A stretch of 38,108 nucleotides of DNA from assembly GCA_025937835.1 (NCBI GenBank), contig JAICQO010000066.1, forward strand, positions 1 through 38,108, given 5' to 3'. The notes under the pieces are model-generated. The model did no database searches. It had not been told where the DNA came from and was given only the letters and a program-made list of their open reading frames with translations. Positions within the stretch are counted from its first letter, which is position 1; each line of letters starts with the position of its first letter. The position numbers and the translations under genes were made by a program. Shown piece after piece: positions 8,462-17,202 of the stretch. Source of the DNA: Polyangiaceae bacterium. GTDB taxonomy: Bacteria; Myxococcota_A; Polyangia; Polyangiales; Polyangiaceae.

Positions 8462-9422
8462 CACCGTCATGAATCGGGTTCCAGGCGTGAGCACGACGTA
8501 CGACCCAGAGTGGGACCATGACGCCCGCGGGCGAGGACCGTGGCAACGCCGGCTCAAGGTCGCCCGCCTGATGGCGAGGATGCACTACTACGCCAGCGTC
8601 GAGACGGACACACCTGCGGTTTCTCCCTCGGGACCCGTGGTGTCTCTGACTTCGTACGGCTCTCGCATCAAGACGGTGCATTTGACCATCGAGTCGATTG
8701 CGCGCGGGCTGGCGCGGCCGTCGCGTCTGATCTTGTGGCTCGACGATCGAGCGGCGCTCGCAAACCTGCCGCGACCACTACGTCGACTGCAGCAGCGCGG
8801 GCTGGAGGTGCTGCCCACGGAAGACTTCGGGCCGCACAAGAAGTACTTTCCGTACGTCCGCTCGGAGGACATCGGCGTGCCCCTGGTCACCGCCGACGAC
8901 GACGTCCTGTATCCGGACTGGTGGCTCGCGGGTCTGGTGGCGGCCTACCGCACCAACACCGAGGCCGTGCATTGCTACCGAGCGCACGTCGCCAAGGTCG
9001 AGCACAGCGGCGCGCGTTTCGCGCCGTATGCCGACTGGTCGCCGTGCACCACGATGTCGCCGAGTCACCTCAACTTTTCGACCGGCTGCTCCGGCGTGCT
9101 CTTCCCACCCGCCGTGCTGTCGGCGCTGAAGAGCTCCGGCAGCGAGTTCGTCGGCCGCTGTGATTTTGCCGACGACATCTGGCTCAAGCTGCACGCGCTG
9201 CGCAGCGGCTGCCCCGTCGCGCAGATCACCGATGTTCCGATTCGCTTCCTGGGGTTGCTGCGTACCCAGCGGATCGGCCTGTTCCAGGCGAACCTGTTCG
9301 GGGGCGGCAACGACCGAGCCCTCGCGGCGACCTTCGAAACCACGGACTTGCGGCGGCTCGCCCAGATCGGCTCCGCACCCGTCGAATCATCAGGAGAAAT
9401 CCGTGCAAACGCACAGCCCTGA
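8436..9422 (+). CDS. DXD-containing glycosyltransferase-like protein of unassigned family
   Basis: The 328-residue product has VVSLTSYGSRIKTVHLTIES near residue 70 and a metal-binding-type acidic motif TADDDVLYP (about 152-160). It ends its core with GRCDFADDIWLKLHALRSG, a layout typical of GT-A glycosyltransferases in polysaccharide loci. It has no signal peptide or membrane segment, so it should act in the cytoplasm on the lipid-linked intermediate. I cannot place it in a CAZy family. The start is uncertain: ATG 8436 has GAGGAG only two bases upstream and overlaps the previous gene by 26 bases, while ATG 8469 (Met12) begins just after the previous stop. Confidence 0.75.
   Translation: MSVYMPADDTVMNRVPGVSTTYDPEWDHDARGRGPWQRRLKVARLMARMHYYASVETDTPAVSPSGPVVSLTSYGSRIKTVHLTIESIARGLARPSRLILWLDDRAALANLPRPLRRLQQRGLEVLPTEDFGPHKKYFPYVRSEDIGVPLVTADDDVLYPDWWLAGLVAAYRTNTEAVHCYRAHVAKVEHSGARFAPYADWSPCTTMSPSHLNFSTGCSGVLFPPAVLSALKSSGSEFVGRCDFADDIWLKLHALRSGCPVAQITDVPIRFLGLLRTQRIGLFQANLFGGGNDRALAATFETTDLRRLAQIGSAPVESSGEIRANAQP
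9392..9396 (+). promoter_or_regulatory. Ribosome binding site fixing the GTG start at 9403
   Basis: AGGAG lies six bases before GTG 9403, inside the end of the preceding gene. It decides the start of the GT2 gene, whose frame otherwise stays open far upstream. Confidence 0.7.
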
Positions 9423-10344
9423 GGCCCAAGCTGCGCCCGGTGTTCTGGGAGCGGAGCGCCGAACGCCCTCGGTGTACGTCGGCATCGCGACGGCTGGTAG
9501 GCGCGAGCAACTCGGCCGAACGCTGGAACAGCTCGCTCAGCAGTCGCGTCTCCCCGACAAGACCATCGTGTGCCCGGCGAGCGCGGAGGACTTCGACGGC
9601 GCACACGCCGTGAGCACGAAGATTTCGCTCGAGGTCGTCCGGGCACCGCGCGGGCTGTGCGCTCAGCGAAACGCCATCCTCGACGTCTCGAGTGGCGCCG
9701 ACATCCTCTTGTTCTTCGACGACGACTACTACCCCGCTCGAGACTACATCCAGAACACGCTGGCGTTGTTCGAGCGCTATCCGGACGTGACCGTGGCGAC
9801 CAGCTGGCCCAAGCACGACGGCGCGACCGGCCCGGGCATCGCTCACGACGAGGCAATCCGCGTGATCGACACTTACCCGAGCATCGACGGCGAGCTCCCG
9901 CTGCGGCGCGCTTACGGCGGCTACGGCTGCAACATGGCAATCCGCCTGGCCCCGGTCAGAGAACATCGGCTCCGGTTCGACGAGCGACTCCCCCTGTACG
10001 GCTGGCTCGAAGACGTGGACTTCACGCGCCAACTCGCGCCTTTCGGGCGCATCGTCGCGTGCGACGCCCTACGCGGCGTGCACCTCGGGACCAAGGCGGG
10101 GCGCGGACCGGGCCTGCGCTTCGGCTACTCCCAGATTGCGAATCCGCTCTACATCTGGCGCAAGGGCTCCGTCTCTCCGCGCTTCGTGGCGCGGCAGATT
10201 TTGCGAAACGTCGCCCGCAACGTGACGCGCTCCGTCCGGCCCGAACCCTGGGTCGACCGGCGCGGTCGGCTGCTCGGAAACGTGCTGGCGCTCAAGGACT
10301 TGCTGCGCGGAACGCTGGCGCCCGAGAACATCTTGAACTTGTAG
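9403..10344 (+). CDS. GT2-family glycosyltransferase
   Basis: This inverting GT-A glycosyltransferase has 313 residues from the GTG at 9403 (AGGAG six bases upstream). The opening strand VYVGIATAGRREQLGRTLEQL is typical of GT2, and the metal-binding motif is in FFDDDYYP (about 104-111). GWLEDVDFTRQLAPFG near residue 205 is the usual ED acceptor/catalytic motif. It overlaps the end of the previous gene by 20 bases, consistent with one transcript. It should be cytoplasmic and act on the growing repeat unit; the specific sugar is unknown. Confidence 0.87.
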   Translation: MQTHSPEAQAAPGVLGAERRTPSVYVGIATAGRREQLGRTLEQLAQQSRLPDKTIVCPASAEDFDGAHAVSTKISLEVVRAPRGLCAQRNAILDVSSGADILLFFDDDYYPARDYIQNTLALFERYPDVTVATSWPKHDGATGPGIAHDEAIRVIDTYPSIDGELPLRRAYGGYGCNMAIRLAPVREHRLRFDERLPLYGWLEDVDFTRQLAPFGRIVACDALRGVHLGTKAGRGPGLRFGYSQIANPLYIWRKGSVSPRFVARQILRNVARNVTRSVRPEPWVDRRGRLLGNVLALKDLLRGTLAPENILNL

Positions 10345-10363
10345 AGGCTCGACGAGCAATTCC

Positions 10364-11107
10364 ATGGCCATTCCTCGGATCATTCACCTGTGCTGGTTCG
10401 GCAACGGTAAGGCGACCAGCAAGATCGAGCGCTGCCTCGCGACCATACACAGGCTCGCGCCGCGCTACGAAATCCGCACCTGGAGCGAGTCGAACTACGA
10501 CGTGACCAAGTCGCCGTTGGTTGCGGAAGCCTACGAGAGAAAGCGCTGGTCGCTCGTCTCCAACTACGTTCGCCTGGACGTGCTCAAGCAACACGGCGGC
10601 ATCTATCTGGATACCGACGTCGAGGTCGTCAAGCCCTTCGACGATTTGCTGGACCGTCAGTTCTTCATCGGCTTCATGTGGGACTGCAACCTCGGCACCG
10701 CGGTCATTGGTGCAGTCCCCGAACACCCGATCGTGAGCGGCGTGCTCTGGACCTACGACAACGTGCCTGGAAGCTACCGCTCACCCAACAACGACACCTT
10801 CACCGAATACTTTCTGAAGCACGTGCCCGGGTTCCGCTTGAACGGCCAGGCCCAGACCTTGGAGGACGGTGTCGAAGTGTTCGACAAGTACGCTTTCGAG
10901 CACCCGTCTTGGCTCAAGCGCAGAAACTACTCCATTCACCACTTCGAGCAGAGCTGGAAGTCCCCGTCGAAGGTCAAGGCGGTGGCGAAAAAGGCACTCG
11001 TACGTTACGGCTCACTCTGGCTCTACCGCAAGTACATTTGCTATAAGTCACTCCGGATCTCGCCTTTCTACCAAACGTACGCGCAGGAGCTCGCGCGCGG
11101 CCGCTAG
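10364..11107 (+). CDS. GT32-like glycosyltransferase (Gly_transf_sug, DXD)
   Basis: The 247-residue protein matches the 'glycosyltransferase sugar-binding region containing DXD' group. It opens IPRIIHLCWFG, and SNYVRLDVLKQHGGIYLDTD places the DXD at about residues 83-85. Its length is normal for the family. Members act with capsule, O-antigen or Och1-type pathways and often add hexoses or aminosugars. It has no signal peptide. It sits 19 bases after the preceding GT2 gene and is very likely co-transcribed. Confidence 0.88.
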   Translation: MAIPRIIHLCWFGNGKATSKIERCLATIHRLAPRYEIRTWSESNYDVTKSPLVAEAYERKRWSLVSNYVRLDVLKQHGGIYLDTDVEVVKPFDDLLDRQFFIGFMWDCNLGTAVIGAVPEHPIVSGVLWTYDNVPGSYRSPNNDTFTEYFLKHVPGFRLNGQAQTLEDGVEVFDKYAFEHPSWLKRRNYSIHHFEQSWKSPSKVKAVAKKALVRYGSLWLYRKYICYKSLRISPFYQTYAQELARGR

Positions 11108-11165
11108 GTTGAACCGGCAGAGTCCGTGAAAACTGGCCTGAGGGGGATCGAAACCAGAATCAATT

Positions 11166-12239
11166 TTGCACCATCGTCGCGTGGCCGTGAGGCAAGTGGA
11201 ACTGTCGGCTCTGAACGAGCCGAGGGTCTCCGTCGTCATCTGCAACCACAACCACGGCGACTACCTGGACCGAGCGGTCAGCTCGGCGCTCGGTCAAACG
11301 TACCCGTGTGAAGTGATCGTGGTCGATGACGGCTCTACCGACGGCTCCCGCGAGAGCCTGCTCAAGTGGCGCGATCGCACCCGAGTCGTGCTGCAAGAGA
11401 ACGGCGGGCAGCGCTCGGCCTACAACGCCGGGTTCGAATACTGCACGGGCGAGGTCGTGATTTTCCTCGACTCGGACGACTACTTGAGCCCGGACGCCGT
11501 GGCCTCGATTGCCAAGGCCTTCGACGCGGGAGTCGTGAAGGTACACTACCGCATGCTGCTGGTAGACGAGCGGGATCGGCCGCTCGGCGTCGTCATTCCG
11601 ACGATCCTCGCCCACGGTGATCTCCTGCACGGCTTGGTTTCGAAGGGGACGCTGTACGGCTCGGCGCCGGGCTCCGGCAATGCCTATCGAGTCTCGGCGC
11701 TCCGCGCGCTGTTTCCGTTACCCGTGAATCCGGACGACCGCTACGCGGCCGATTTTTTCACGATCTACGGCTCCATCGCCTTCGGCCGAGTCGCAGCCAT
11801 CCAGCGCCCGCTCGCGGCCTACCGCGTCTCGCCCGAGACGCTCGTCGGGTTGGTGTTCGGCAATGCCGTTCAGCAGGTGAACGACCGTGAGCTGTTCAAG
11901 GTTCGCTCGCGCGAGTTCCGCGCCTGGCTGGCCGAGCGCACCCTGGGCACGGTCGTCCCGCCCGAGGAGCTCGTGGACTTCTCTCGCGCAAAATCGTTGT
12001 TTGCCACGACGATCTTCATGCGCCCCTACCTGGAGGGGGTGCGCGCGGGGTGCGCCGAGCTCCCGCGCCTCCTTCGCTCGGTGTGGAGCAACGACAGCTT
12101 CTCGCTGGTGTGGAAGTCGTTCCTCAGCTCCTGGGCCATGGTCGTTTTGTTCAGCCCTCGCGCATTCGGGTTGCCGCTGGCGCGTTACGTCTCGAACCCG
12201 GCCAGCCGCAGCTCCCAGAAAGCGGACCCGCCCTCGTGA
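11166..12239 (+). CDS. GT2-family glycosyltransferase
   Basis: The GT-A fold is clear: RVSVVICNHNHGDYLDRAVSS, then EVIVVDDGSTDGS, then FLDSDDY with the DXD near residues 102-104. The C-terminal part (about 280-350) is hydrophobic in stretches and may associate with the membrane. The start is not settled. TTG 11166 gives the longest product, and GTG 11181, 11187 or 11196 would remove 5-10 residues without touching the domain; none has a strong binding site. The stop overlaps the next gene's GTG (GTGA), so it is translationally coupled to the polymerase-like gene. Confidence 0.85.
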   Translation: MHHRRVAVRQVELSALNEPRVSVVICNHNHGDYLDRAVSSALGQTYPCEVIVVDDGSTDGSRESLLKWRDRTRVVLQENGGQRSAYNAGFEYCTGEVVIFLDSDDYLSPDAVASIAKAFDAGVVKVHYRMLLVDERDRPLGVVIPTILAHGDLLHGLVSKGTLYGSAPGSGNAYRVSALRALFPLPVNPDDRYAADFFTIYGSIAFGRVAAIQRPLAAYRVSPETLVGLVFGNAVQQVNDRELFKVRSREFRAWLAERTLGTVVPPEELVDFSRAKSLFATTIFMRPYLEGVRAGCAELPRLLRSVWSNDSFSLVWKSFLSSWAMVVLFSPRAFGLPLARYVSNPASRSSQKADPPS

Positions 12240-13606
12240 CGCTCACCGCCTTCGGAGCGCTGGTGTGCCTGCTCGGGCTGTTCGTCCCGCTCTCGGCGAT
12301 CCTGCACGTGCAGCTCGCGCTGTGCTTGTTCGGCGGCACGGCGGCCGTGTCCCTGCCGGCGCTCGGCGGAGCCACGATCACGCCGGCAGTGCTGTTTTTG
12401 CCCTTCTTCACCGCGCGCGTCCTGCTCGCGCGTCACGGCGTCGTCCCGCTCCGGACCGTCTCCAGGCCGACCTTTTGGCTGATGCTGGTCGCGGTCTGGG
12501 GTGTGCTCGGCGCCTTCAGCATCCCGCGCTTCCTCGAAGGCCAGGTCCAGATCCTCGCGATCGACCGGAGCGCGGCGAACACGCCCGGAGCCGGCTTGTT
12601 TCCACTGCACCCGGTCTCCGGCAACATCACGCAGTCGGGCTATGCGCTCGGCGGCTTCTGCGCATTTCTCGCGATTCGCTCCTTGCTGCGCCTGCAGCGC
12701 GGCCTGCACGTCTTCGCCGGAGCCGCCCTGCTGCTCACGGCCATGAGCTGCCTGGCTGCGATCATCAACCTCGGCGAGTTTTACCTGGGGTTCCCCCCGA
12801 TGCTCGCCTACGTGAGAACCGCGGCGTACCGAATGTTCGACGCCTACGAGGCCGGAGGCTTGATGCGCATCCAGGGCACGTTCCCCGAGGCCTCCGCGTT
12901 TGCGTCCTTCTCGCTGCCGCTGTTCGCCTTCTCCTTCAACCTCTGGCTGAGCAAGCTGCGCACGTTGCAGAGCGGCGTGCTCGCGCTCTTGTCGTTCGCG
13001 TTTCTGGCCTTTTCGACGTCCGGCACGGCCTACGCAGGCCTCGCTGCTTACTTCGGAGCGCTCGGCCTCGGGCTCGCGTGGAGGGCGTACCGCACGCATC
13101 GGCTCCCGCGCGCCCGAGTGCTGGCGACGCTCGGCATGTTCGCGATCGCCGCGGCGGGTGCGGCGGTGGTGCTCGAGATGCGGGTCGCCGCACGAGTCGG
13201 CACGTTCCTGAACAACATGGTGTTTGCGAAGCTCGATAGTCCTTCGGGGATCGAGCGTACGGCCTGGAGCATGCAAGCTTGGAGTAACTTCTTGGACACT
13301 TATGGGCTCGGCGTCGGGCTCGGCAGCGCCCGCGCGTCGAGCTTCGCCATGGTCCTCTTGTCCAACATCGGGATCATCGGCACCGCGTTGTTCGCGGCGT
13401 TCGTGCTGGAGGTGTGGCGCGGCGGTGAACACGTCTCGGCCACGGATCGAGCGGTCGCGCGGGCAGCGCGCCACGCCGTGCTGGCGACGCTGATCGCCGC
13501 GTGTCTGTCGGCGACGGTCTTCGACCTCGGGATCGCGTTCTACGGGTTCGCGGCGGCTGCCAGCCTCCGCCCCCGGGATTTGAAAGCCGAGGTTCGTCAT
13601 GCCTGA
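12236..13606 (+). CDS. Wzy-like polysaccharide polymerase / O-antigen ligase-type membrane protein
   Basis: The 456-residue product is almost entirely hydrophobic helices (roughly ten to twelve) with a larger periplasmic-type loop in the middle (about 95-130 and 170-215, including NLGEFYLGFPPMLAYVRTA). This is the profile of Wzy polymerases and O-antigen ligases, which are recognised more by topology than by sequence. The late LDTYGLGVGLGSARASS segment resembles the conserved region of that family. In this locus, with Wza, Wzc and Wzx partners, polymerase is the better reading. GTG 12236 shares GTGA with the upstream stop, and the longer open frame upstream is an artefact. Confidence 0.83.
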   Translation: MTLTAFGALVCLLGLFVPLSAILHVQLALCLFGGTAAVSLPALGGATITPAVLFLPFFTARVLLARHGVVPLRTVSRPTFWLMLVAVWGVLGAFSIPRFLEGQVQILAIDRSAANTPGAGLFPLHPVSGNITQSGYALGGFCAFLAIRSLLRLQRGLHVFAGAALLLTAMSCLAAIINLGEFYLGFPPMLAYVRTAAYRMFDAYEAGGLMRIQGTFPEASAFASFSLPLFAFSFNLWLSKLRTLQSGVLALLSFAFLAFSTSGTAYAGLAAYFGALGLGLAWRAYRTHRLPRARVLATLGMFAIAAAGAAVVLEMRVAARVGTFLNNMVFAKLDSPSGIERTAWSMQAWSNFLDTYGLGVGLGSARASSFAMVLLSNIGIIGTALFAAFVLEVWRGGEHVSATDRAVARAARHAVLATLIAACLSATVFDLGIAFYGFAAAASLRPRDLKAEVRHA

Positions 13607-14489
13607 AGCGGTGTTCACCGGCTGGTACTGCGTCGAGCCGCGCTCACAGCCCGGCTACGTCGTCCACGGCGACGAGGCGAACCGCGGCCTCGCGCTCCGG
13701 CCGCTGTGGTGGCAGTCCGTGAGCTCGTTCCTCGATCCCAAGACCGTGGTGATCGTCGATTCGGCTTCTCCCCTGGTGGCGCCCGACGAGCGCTACTTCT
13801 CGGGGCGCATCGAGCGCATCCGCTTGCAGGTGAACCCCGGACACGCGCAGGTGACGAGCTTCCACTACTGCGGGTGGATGGCCTCCGTCTTGCTCGGCGT
13901 CGAATACGCGCTGCTCAACGGCATGGACTACTTTCTGTACGTCGAGCAGGACGCGCTGCTGTTCGGCAAGCAGCTCTCGACGCTGATCGAGGACCAGCTC
14001 CGGCGCCACCGCTTCGTGTTCGGCGCCGGCACGGGCACGCCGTGGCCGTTGCAGCAAAGCCTGTTCGCGATACGCAAGGACGGATATCGCAAGTTCCTGT
14101 CCGGGATCCACGCGCTCGAGCAGGGCGACAAGGACCTGAGCCCCGAGCTCAAGTTCGCGATCGCCGCCACCGAATCACGCGCGGTCGCGGCGACAGCCAA
14201 GGGGCTGCTACGCTCGCTGCCGGAGCGCTACAAGATCCGCACGTTGCGCCACGGCCTGCGGCCGCTCCGCGACTACGCCACGCTGCCCTTCGGTTACGGC
14301 CGCACGCGCCCGATGCGGTTCGAAGACGAGTGCTTCTATTTCCAGCACGGCTCGCGCGCCGAGCTCGAGGCCTACGCCGAGAAGTTGGGGGCGCGCCCGT
14401 CGGAGGCTCAGCTGATCGAGCCGAGCGCGAGAGAAGCCGGCGTGTGGCGCACCGCACCCGCGAGCAGCCATTCGGTGACGTCCAAGTAG
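13599..14489 (+). CDS. Glycosyltransferase-like protein of unassigned family
   Basis: The 296-residue soluble protein has no family I recognise with certainty. It opens VFTGWYCVEP, and a central MDYFLYVEQDALLFG segment (about 110-124) resembles the nucleotide-sugar/metal site of GT-A-type enzymes. GAGTGTPWPLQQSLFAI and FEDECFYFQHG follow later, and Trp/Tyr content is high. The position inside an unbroken run of sugar-transfer genes supports a glycosyltransferase or modifying role. ATG 13599 overlaps the polymerase stop by 8 bases. It is the last rightward gene before a convergent neighbour 5 bases away. Confidence 0.7.
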   Translation: MPEAVFTGWYCVEPRSQPGYVVHGDEANRGLALRPLWWQSVSSFLDPKTVVIVDSASPLVAPDERYFSGRIERIRLQVNPGHAQVTSFHYCGWMASVLLGVEYALLNGMDYFLYVEQDALLFGKQLSTLIEDQLRRHRFVFGAGTGTPWPLQQSLFAIRKDGYRKFLSGIHALEQGDKDLSPELKFAIAATESRAVAATAKGLLRSLPERYKIRTLRHGLRPLRDYATLPFGYGRTRPMRFEDECFYFQHGSRAELEAYAEKLGARPSEAQLIEPSAREAGVWRTAPASSHSVTSK

Positions 14490-14494
14490 CGGCT

Positions 14495-15388
14495 TCAGTC
14501 GGTGAGGCTCAAGCCCTGGATCCCGCGCAGCGAGGTGTTGAAGACCGCGCGGATCTTGCCGTACGAGTTGTCGCGAAAGGTCACCTGCTTGCCCATCAAC
14601 GCACCGGCGATTCCCACGTGGAGCCGATTGGTGACGACGGCCGGGACGCCTTCGATGAAATCGAAGATGTCGCGGGACACGAAGTCGCACTCGTACCGCG
14701 AGCGAAACTTGGAGATGTAGTGCTTGCTGATGTCCCAACGCGGGTCGCCGCTGGCTCCAACCGGCGCTTCCGCGTCCGCGCGCAGCACGTACAGCGTTCC
14801 GGAACGCTCGTCCCTCAGTCGCCGCAGCGTGCGGCGCCAGCGGAAGTACCGGGCCGCCTGACCGTGAGCCACGAGATCCAGCGCAAAGCGCCGGCGCGCG
14901 CCGGGGTTCCGACAACGCTCGCGCAGGCGCTCGATGTCCAGGCACAGCGCCAGATCGGGCGCCATGATGATACGCGCCACGGTCCCAGAGGCGCGGACGC
15001 GCTCGAGCGACTCGATGTCTCGGCAGACCAGAGTGAACCGCTGGTCCAGTGAAGCCAGAAGCCGCTCGTGACCGCGAATCGTGTGCGGGAGGATCATCGC
15101 GCGATCGACGCCGACAGCCAGACAACGCTCGAGAAATTGGCGACAATCCGGGTATTCCGGCACCAGGTTTCCGCCGCCGCCGTAAATGGCGATATCGCCG
15201 CTCTGGACCTGGTTCGTCTTCGAGACGATCGGGTAGAACTTCAATCGATCGAACAGCTGCCAAGTGCCCGCAGCGATCAGGCCGTCGCCCGCGTTTCCCC
15301 GATTGATGACGAACCGGATCGAGCGCCTGCGCGCCATCAACTGCCGCAACTCCGACTCGAGCGCCTGCCAACTGTGGTTCGGAAGCAT
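14495..15388 (-). CDS. Polysaccharide pyruvyl transferase family protein
   Basis: Members transfer a ketal-linked pyruvate from phosphoenolpyruvate to a sugar of the repeat unit, adding negative charge. The 297-residue product shows the family pattern: FVINRGNAGDGLIAAG near the start, IAIYGGGGNLVPEY, ILPHTIRG, and the C-terminal block VVTNRLHVGIAGALMGK then DNSYGKIRAVF. ATG 15388 is used; a TTG two codons upstream (15394) is possible and neither has a good binding site. It is the only polysaccharide gene in the first block on the minus strand, convergent with the gene ending at 14489 and divergent from the flippase, so it is probably transcribed from its own promoter. Not all members of the family use pyruvate. 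Confidence 0.87.
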   Translation of the reverse strand: MLPNHSWQALESELRQLMARRRSIRFVINRGNAGDGLIAAGTWQLFDRLKFYPIVSKTNQVQSGDIAIYGGGGNLVPEYPDCRQFLERCLAVGVDRAMILPHTIRGHERLLASLDQRFTLVCRDIESLERVRASGTVARIIMAPDLALCLDIERLRERCRNPGARRRFALDLVAHGQAARYFRWRRTLRRLRDERSGTLYVLRADAEAPVGASGDPRWDISKHYISKFRSRYECDFVSRDIFDFIEGVPAVVTNRLHVGIAGALMGKQVTFRDNSYGKIRAVFNTSLRGIQGLSLTD

Positions 15389-15423
15389 GTTCAACGACTA
15401 TCACTTCGAAAGGAACGAGCCCA

Positions 15424-15465
15424 GCGTGCTCACGCTAACGCGCTCGCGTTTCGGCACGAGCACGC
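15424..15465. repeat. Nested inverted repeats in a divergent promoter region
   Basis: GCGTGCTC (15424-15431) pairs with GAGCACGC (15458-15465), a perfect 8-bp inverted repeat. Inside it, AACGCG (15437-15442) and CGCGTT (15445-15450) form a second perfect palindrome with a 2-base centre. It lies 36 bases before the pyruvyltransferase start and about 170 before the flippase start, where a shared operator would be expected. The function is inferred from position. Confidence 0.35.
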
Positions 15466-15631
15466 GTTCGTTTTCAGACGCCGTACACGTCGCGCCCGTC
15501 GTGCGCGCTGCGCCGAATTTCGCAGCCGTCAACGCGCGGAAGGGCTTGGTGCGATGCCGAGACCGAGCTAGCACTACGACCAGAGTCTTGTCTTTCCACG
15601 GCAGAAGCAGCGTCGTTCCGGGCGAGCATCC

Positions 15632-17074
15632 ATGGCGCTAGCCTCGAAGGTGGCGCGCGGCGCCGTTTGGTCCGCCGTGCGGATCGCCGGCAACCAGGTC
15701 ACGTCCTTCCTGGTTTTCATGACCCTGACGCGTCTGCTCGCGCCCGAGGAGATCGGCTTGATGGCGCTGGCCGCGGCCGTGATCGATTTGTCCGGTCCGC
15801 TGACGCGGGCGGGATTCCCCGAATCGCTGATTCAACGCGAAGACGCCAACGAGCTCCAGGCGGATACGTGCTTCTGGACGACGCTTTTGCTGTCCACCCT
15901 CATGGCCGGCCTGGTGGTCGCGCTGGCGCCGTTCGCCGCTTCGGCCTTCGACGCGCCCCTGCTCGCCCCGGTGCTGCAGGTTTCTTCCGTGATCCTGCCG
16001 CTCGTCGCCCTCGGCGCGACCCACGAAGCACGCCTGACCCGCGACTTCGGTCACAAGGCGCTGGCGATGCGCGGGCTCGTGGCAAACGTGTTCGGCGGCG
16101 CCGTCGGCCTCGGGATGGGGTTTTTGGGATACGGGGTCTGGAGCCTGGTCGGGCAGCGCATCGTGTCGACGATCGCGTCGGTCGTGTTCGCCTGGTGGTC
16201 GTACCGCTGGTTGCCGAAGTTGCGCTTCTCGCGGGTCGAGTTCTCTCGCATGACACGCTTCGGCGTCCACATGGTCGGGATCTCGTTCCTCGGCACGCTG
16301 AACGGGCGAATCCTGGACTTCCTGCTCGGCTACTTCGTGGGCGCGGCCGCGGTGGGTCACGTACGCGTCGCGTCGCGCTGCCTCGACATGGTGACGCAGT
16401 TCACGATCACGCCGCTGATGTCGGTCACCTTGCCGGCCTTCTCGCGATTGCAGGGCGATCCGCAGGCCTTCGAGCGCGGTTTCCGGCGGATGGTGCGCAC
16501 CTGCGCGCTGGTCACCTTTCCCGCGTACCTGGGCCTGGCCTCGGTCGCCGACGACTTGCTGCCGCTGTTGTTCGGAGCGCATTGGGCGATCAGCGCCACG
16601 GTTCTCAAGATCCTGTGCCTGGGGGTCGTTCCCGCCACTCTGCACGCCTTCACGTGGACCGGGATCGTGGCGGTCGGCAAATCCGATCGCGCCGCGCTGG
16701 GCTCGCTGATCAACGTGACTTTTGCGGCGCTGACCGTCGCGCTGGCTGCTCCGTTCGGCCCCCTCGCCGCCGTGGCCGCGAACGTCGCCCGCTCGTACGT
16801 GGGGCTTCCGATTGGTTTCCGATTCCTTCGCTTCCACACCGGCGTGAAGGCCTGGCCGCTCGTTACGAGCACGCTGTTACCGTTGGGGAGCGCCGTGGTG
16901 ATGGCGGCGAGCGTTTGGCTGGTGAAGGGCGCGACCGCAGAGTTTCCAGCGGTTCTCCGACTCGCCTGCATGATCGCCACGGGCGCGCTCGTGTACACGT
17001 CGGTGATGTGGACGCTCGGTCAGCGCATCGTGATTGAAATGCGCGACGTGTGGCAACGCGCAGCGGCCAAGTGA
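15632..17074 (+). CDS. Wzx-like oligosaccharide flippase (MOP superfamily)
   Basis: The 480-residue integral membrane protein has the number and spacing of hydrophobic helices expected for MOP-superfamily polysaccharide flippases (12-14). The typical N-terminal region reads ARGAVWSAVRIAGNQVTSFLVFMTLTRLLAPEEIGLMAL in overall pattern, and AGFPESLIQRED follows. It would move the undecaprenyl-linked repeat unit from the cytoplasmic to the periplasmic face for polymerisation. ATG 15632 begins 243 bases after the divergent pyruvyltransferase start, so the gene likely has its own promoter in that spacer. It completes the Wzx/Wzy set for this locus. The lipoprotein gene downstream starts 128 bases later. 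Confidence 0.9.
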   Translation: MALASKVARGAVWSAVRIAGNQVTSFLVFMTLTRLLAPEEIGLMALAAAVIDLSGPLTRAGFPESLIQREDANELQADTCFWTTLLLSTLMAGLVVALAPFAASAFDAPLLAPVLQVSSVILPLVALGATHEARLTRDFGHKALAMRGLVANVFGGAVGLGMGFLGYGVWSLVGQRIVSTIASVVFAWWSYRWLPKLRFSRVEFSRMTRFGVHMVGISFLGTLNGRILDFLLGYFVGAAAVGHVRVASRCLDMVTQFTITPLMSVTLPAFSRLQGDPQAFERGFRRMVRTCALVTFPAYLGLASVADDLLPLLFGAHWAISATVLKILCLGVVPATLHAFTWTGIVAVGKSDRAALGSLINVTFAALTVALAAPFGPLAAVAANVARSYVGLPIGFRFLRFHTGVKAWPLVTSTLLPLGSAVVMAASVWLVKGATAEFPAVLRLACMIATGALVYTSVMWTLGQRIVIEMRDVWQRAAAK

Positions 17075-17202
17075 GGAGTGCGCGTCGCCGCGCGCGAAAT
17101 TCCACGTCGCTTCGACGACTCACTCGCATGGTTGAAAGCGCGCTCGCGTCGGACACGCGTGTGCATGGCGGCGTGCGGTGCAGCCATGATAGCGTGCGTG
17201 TC

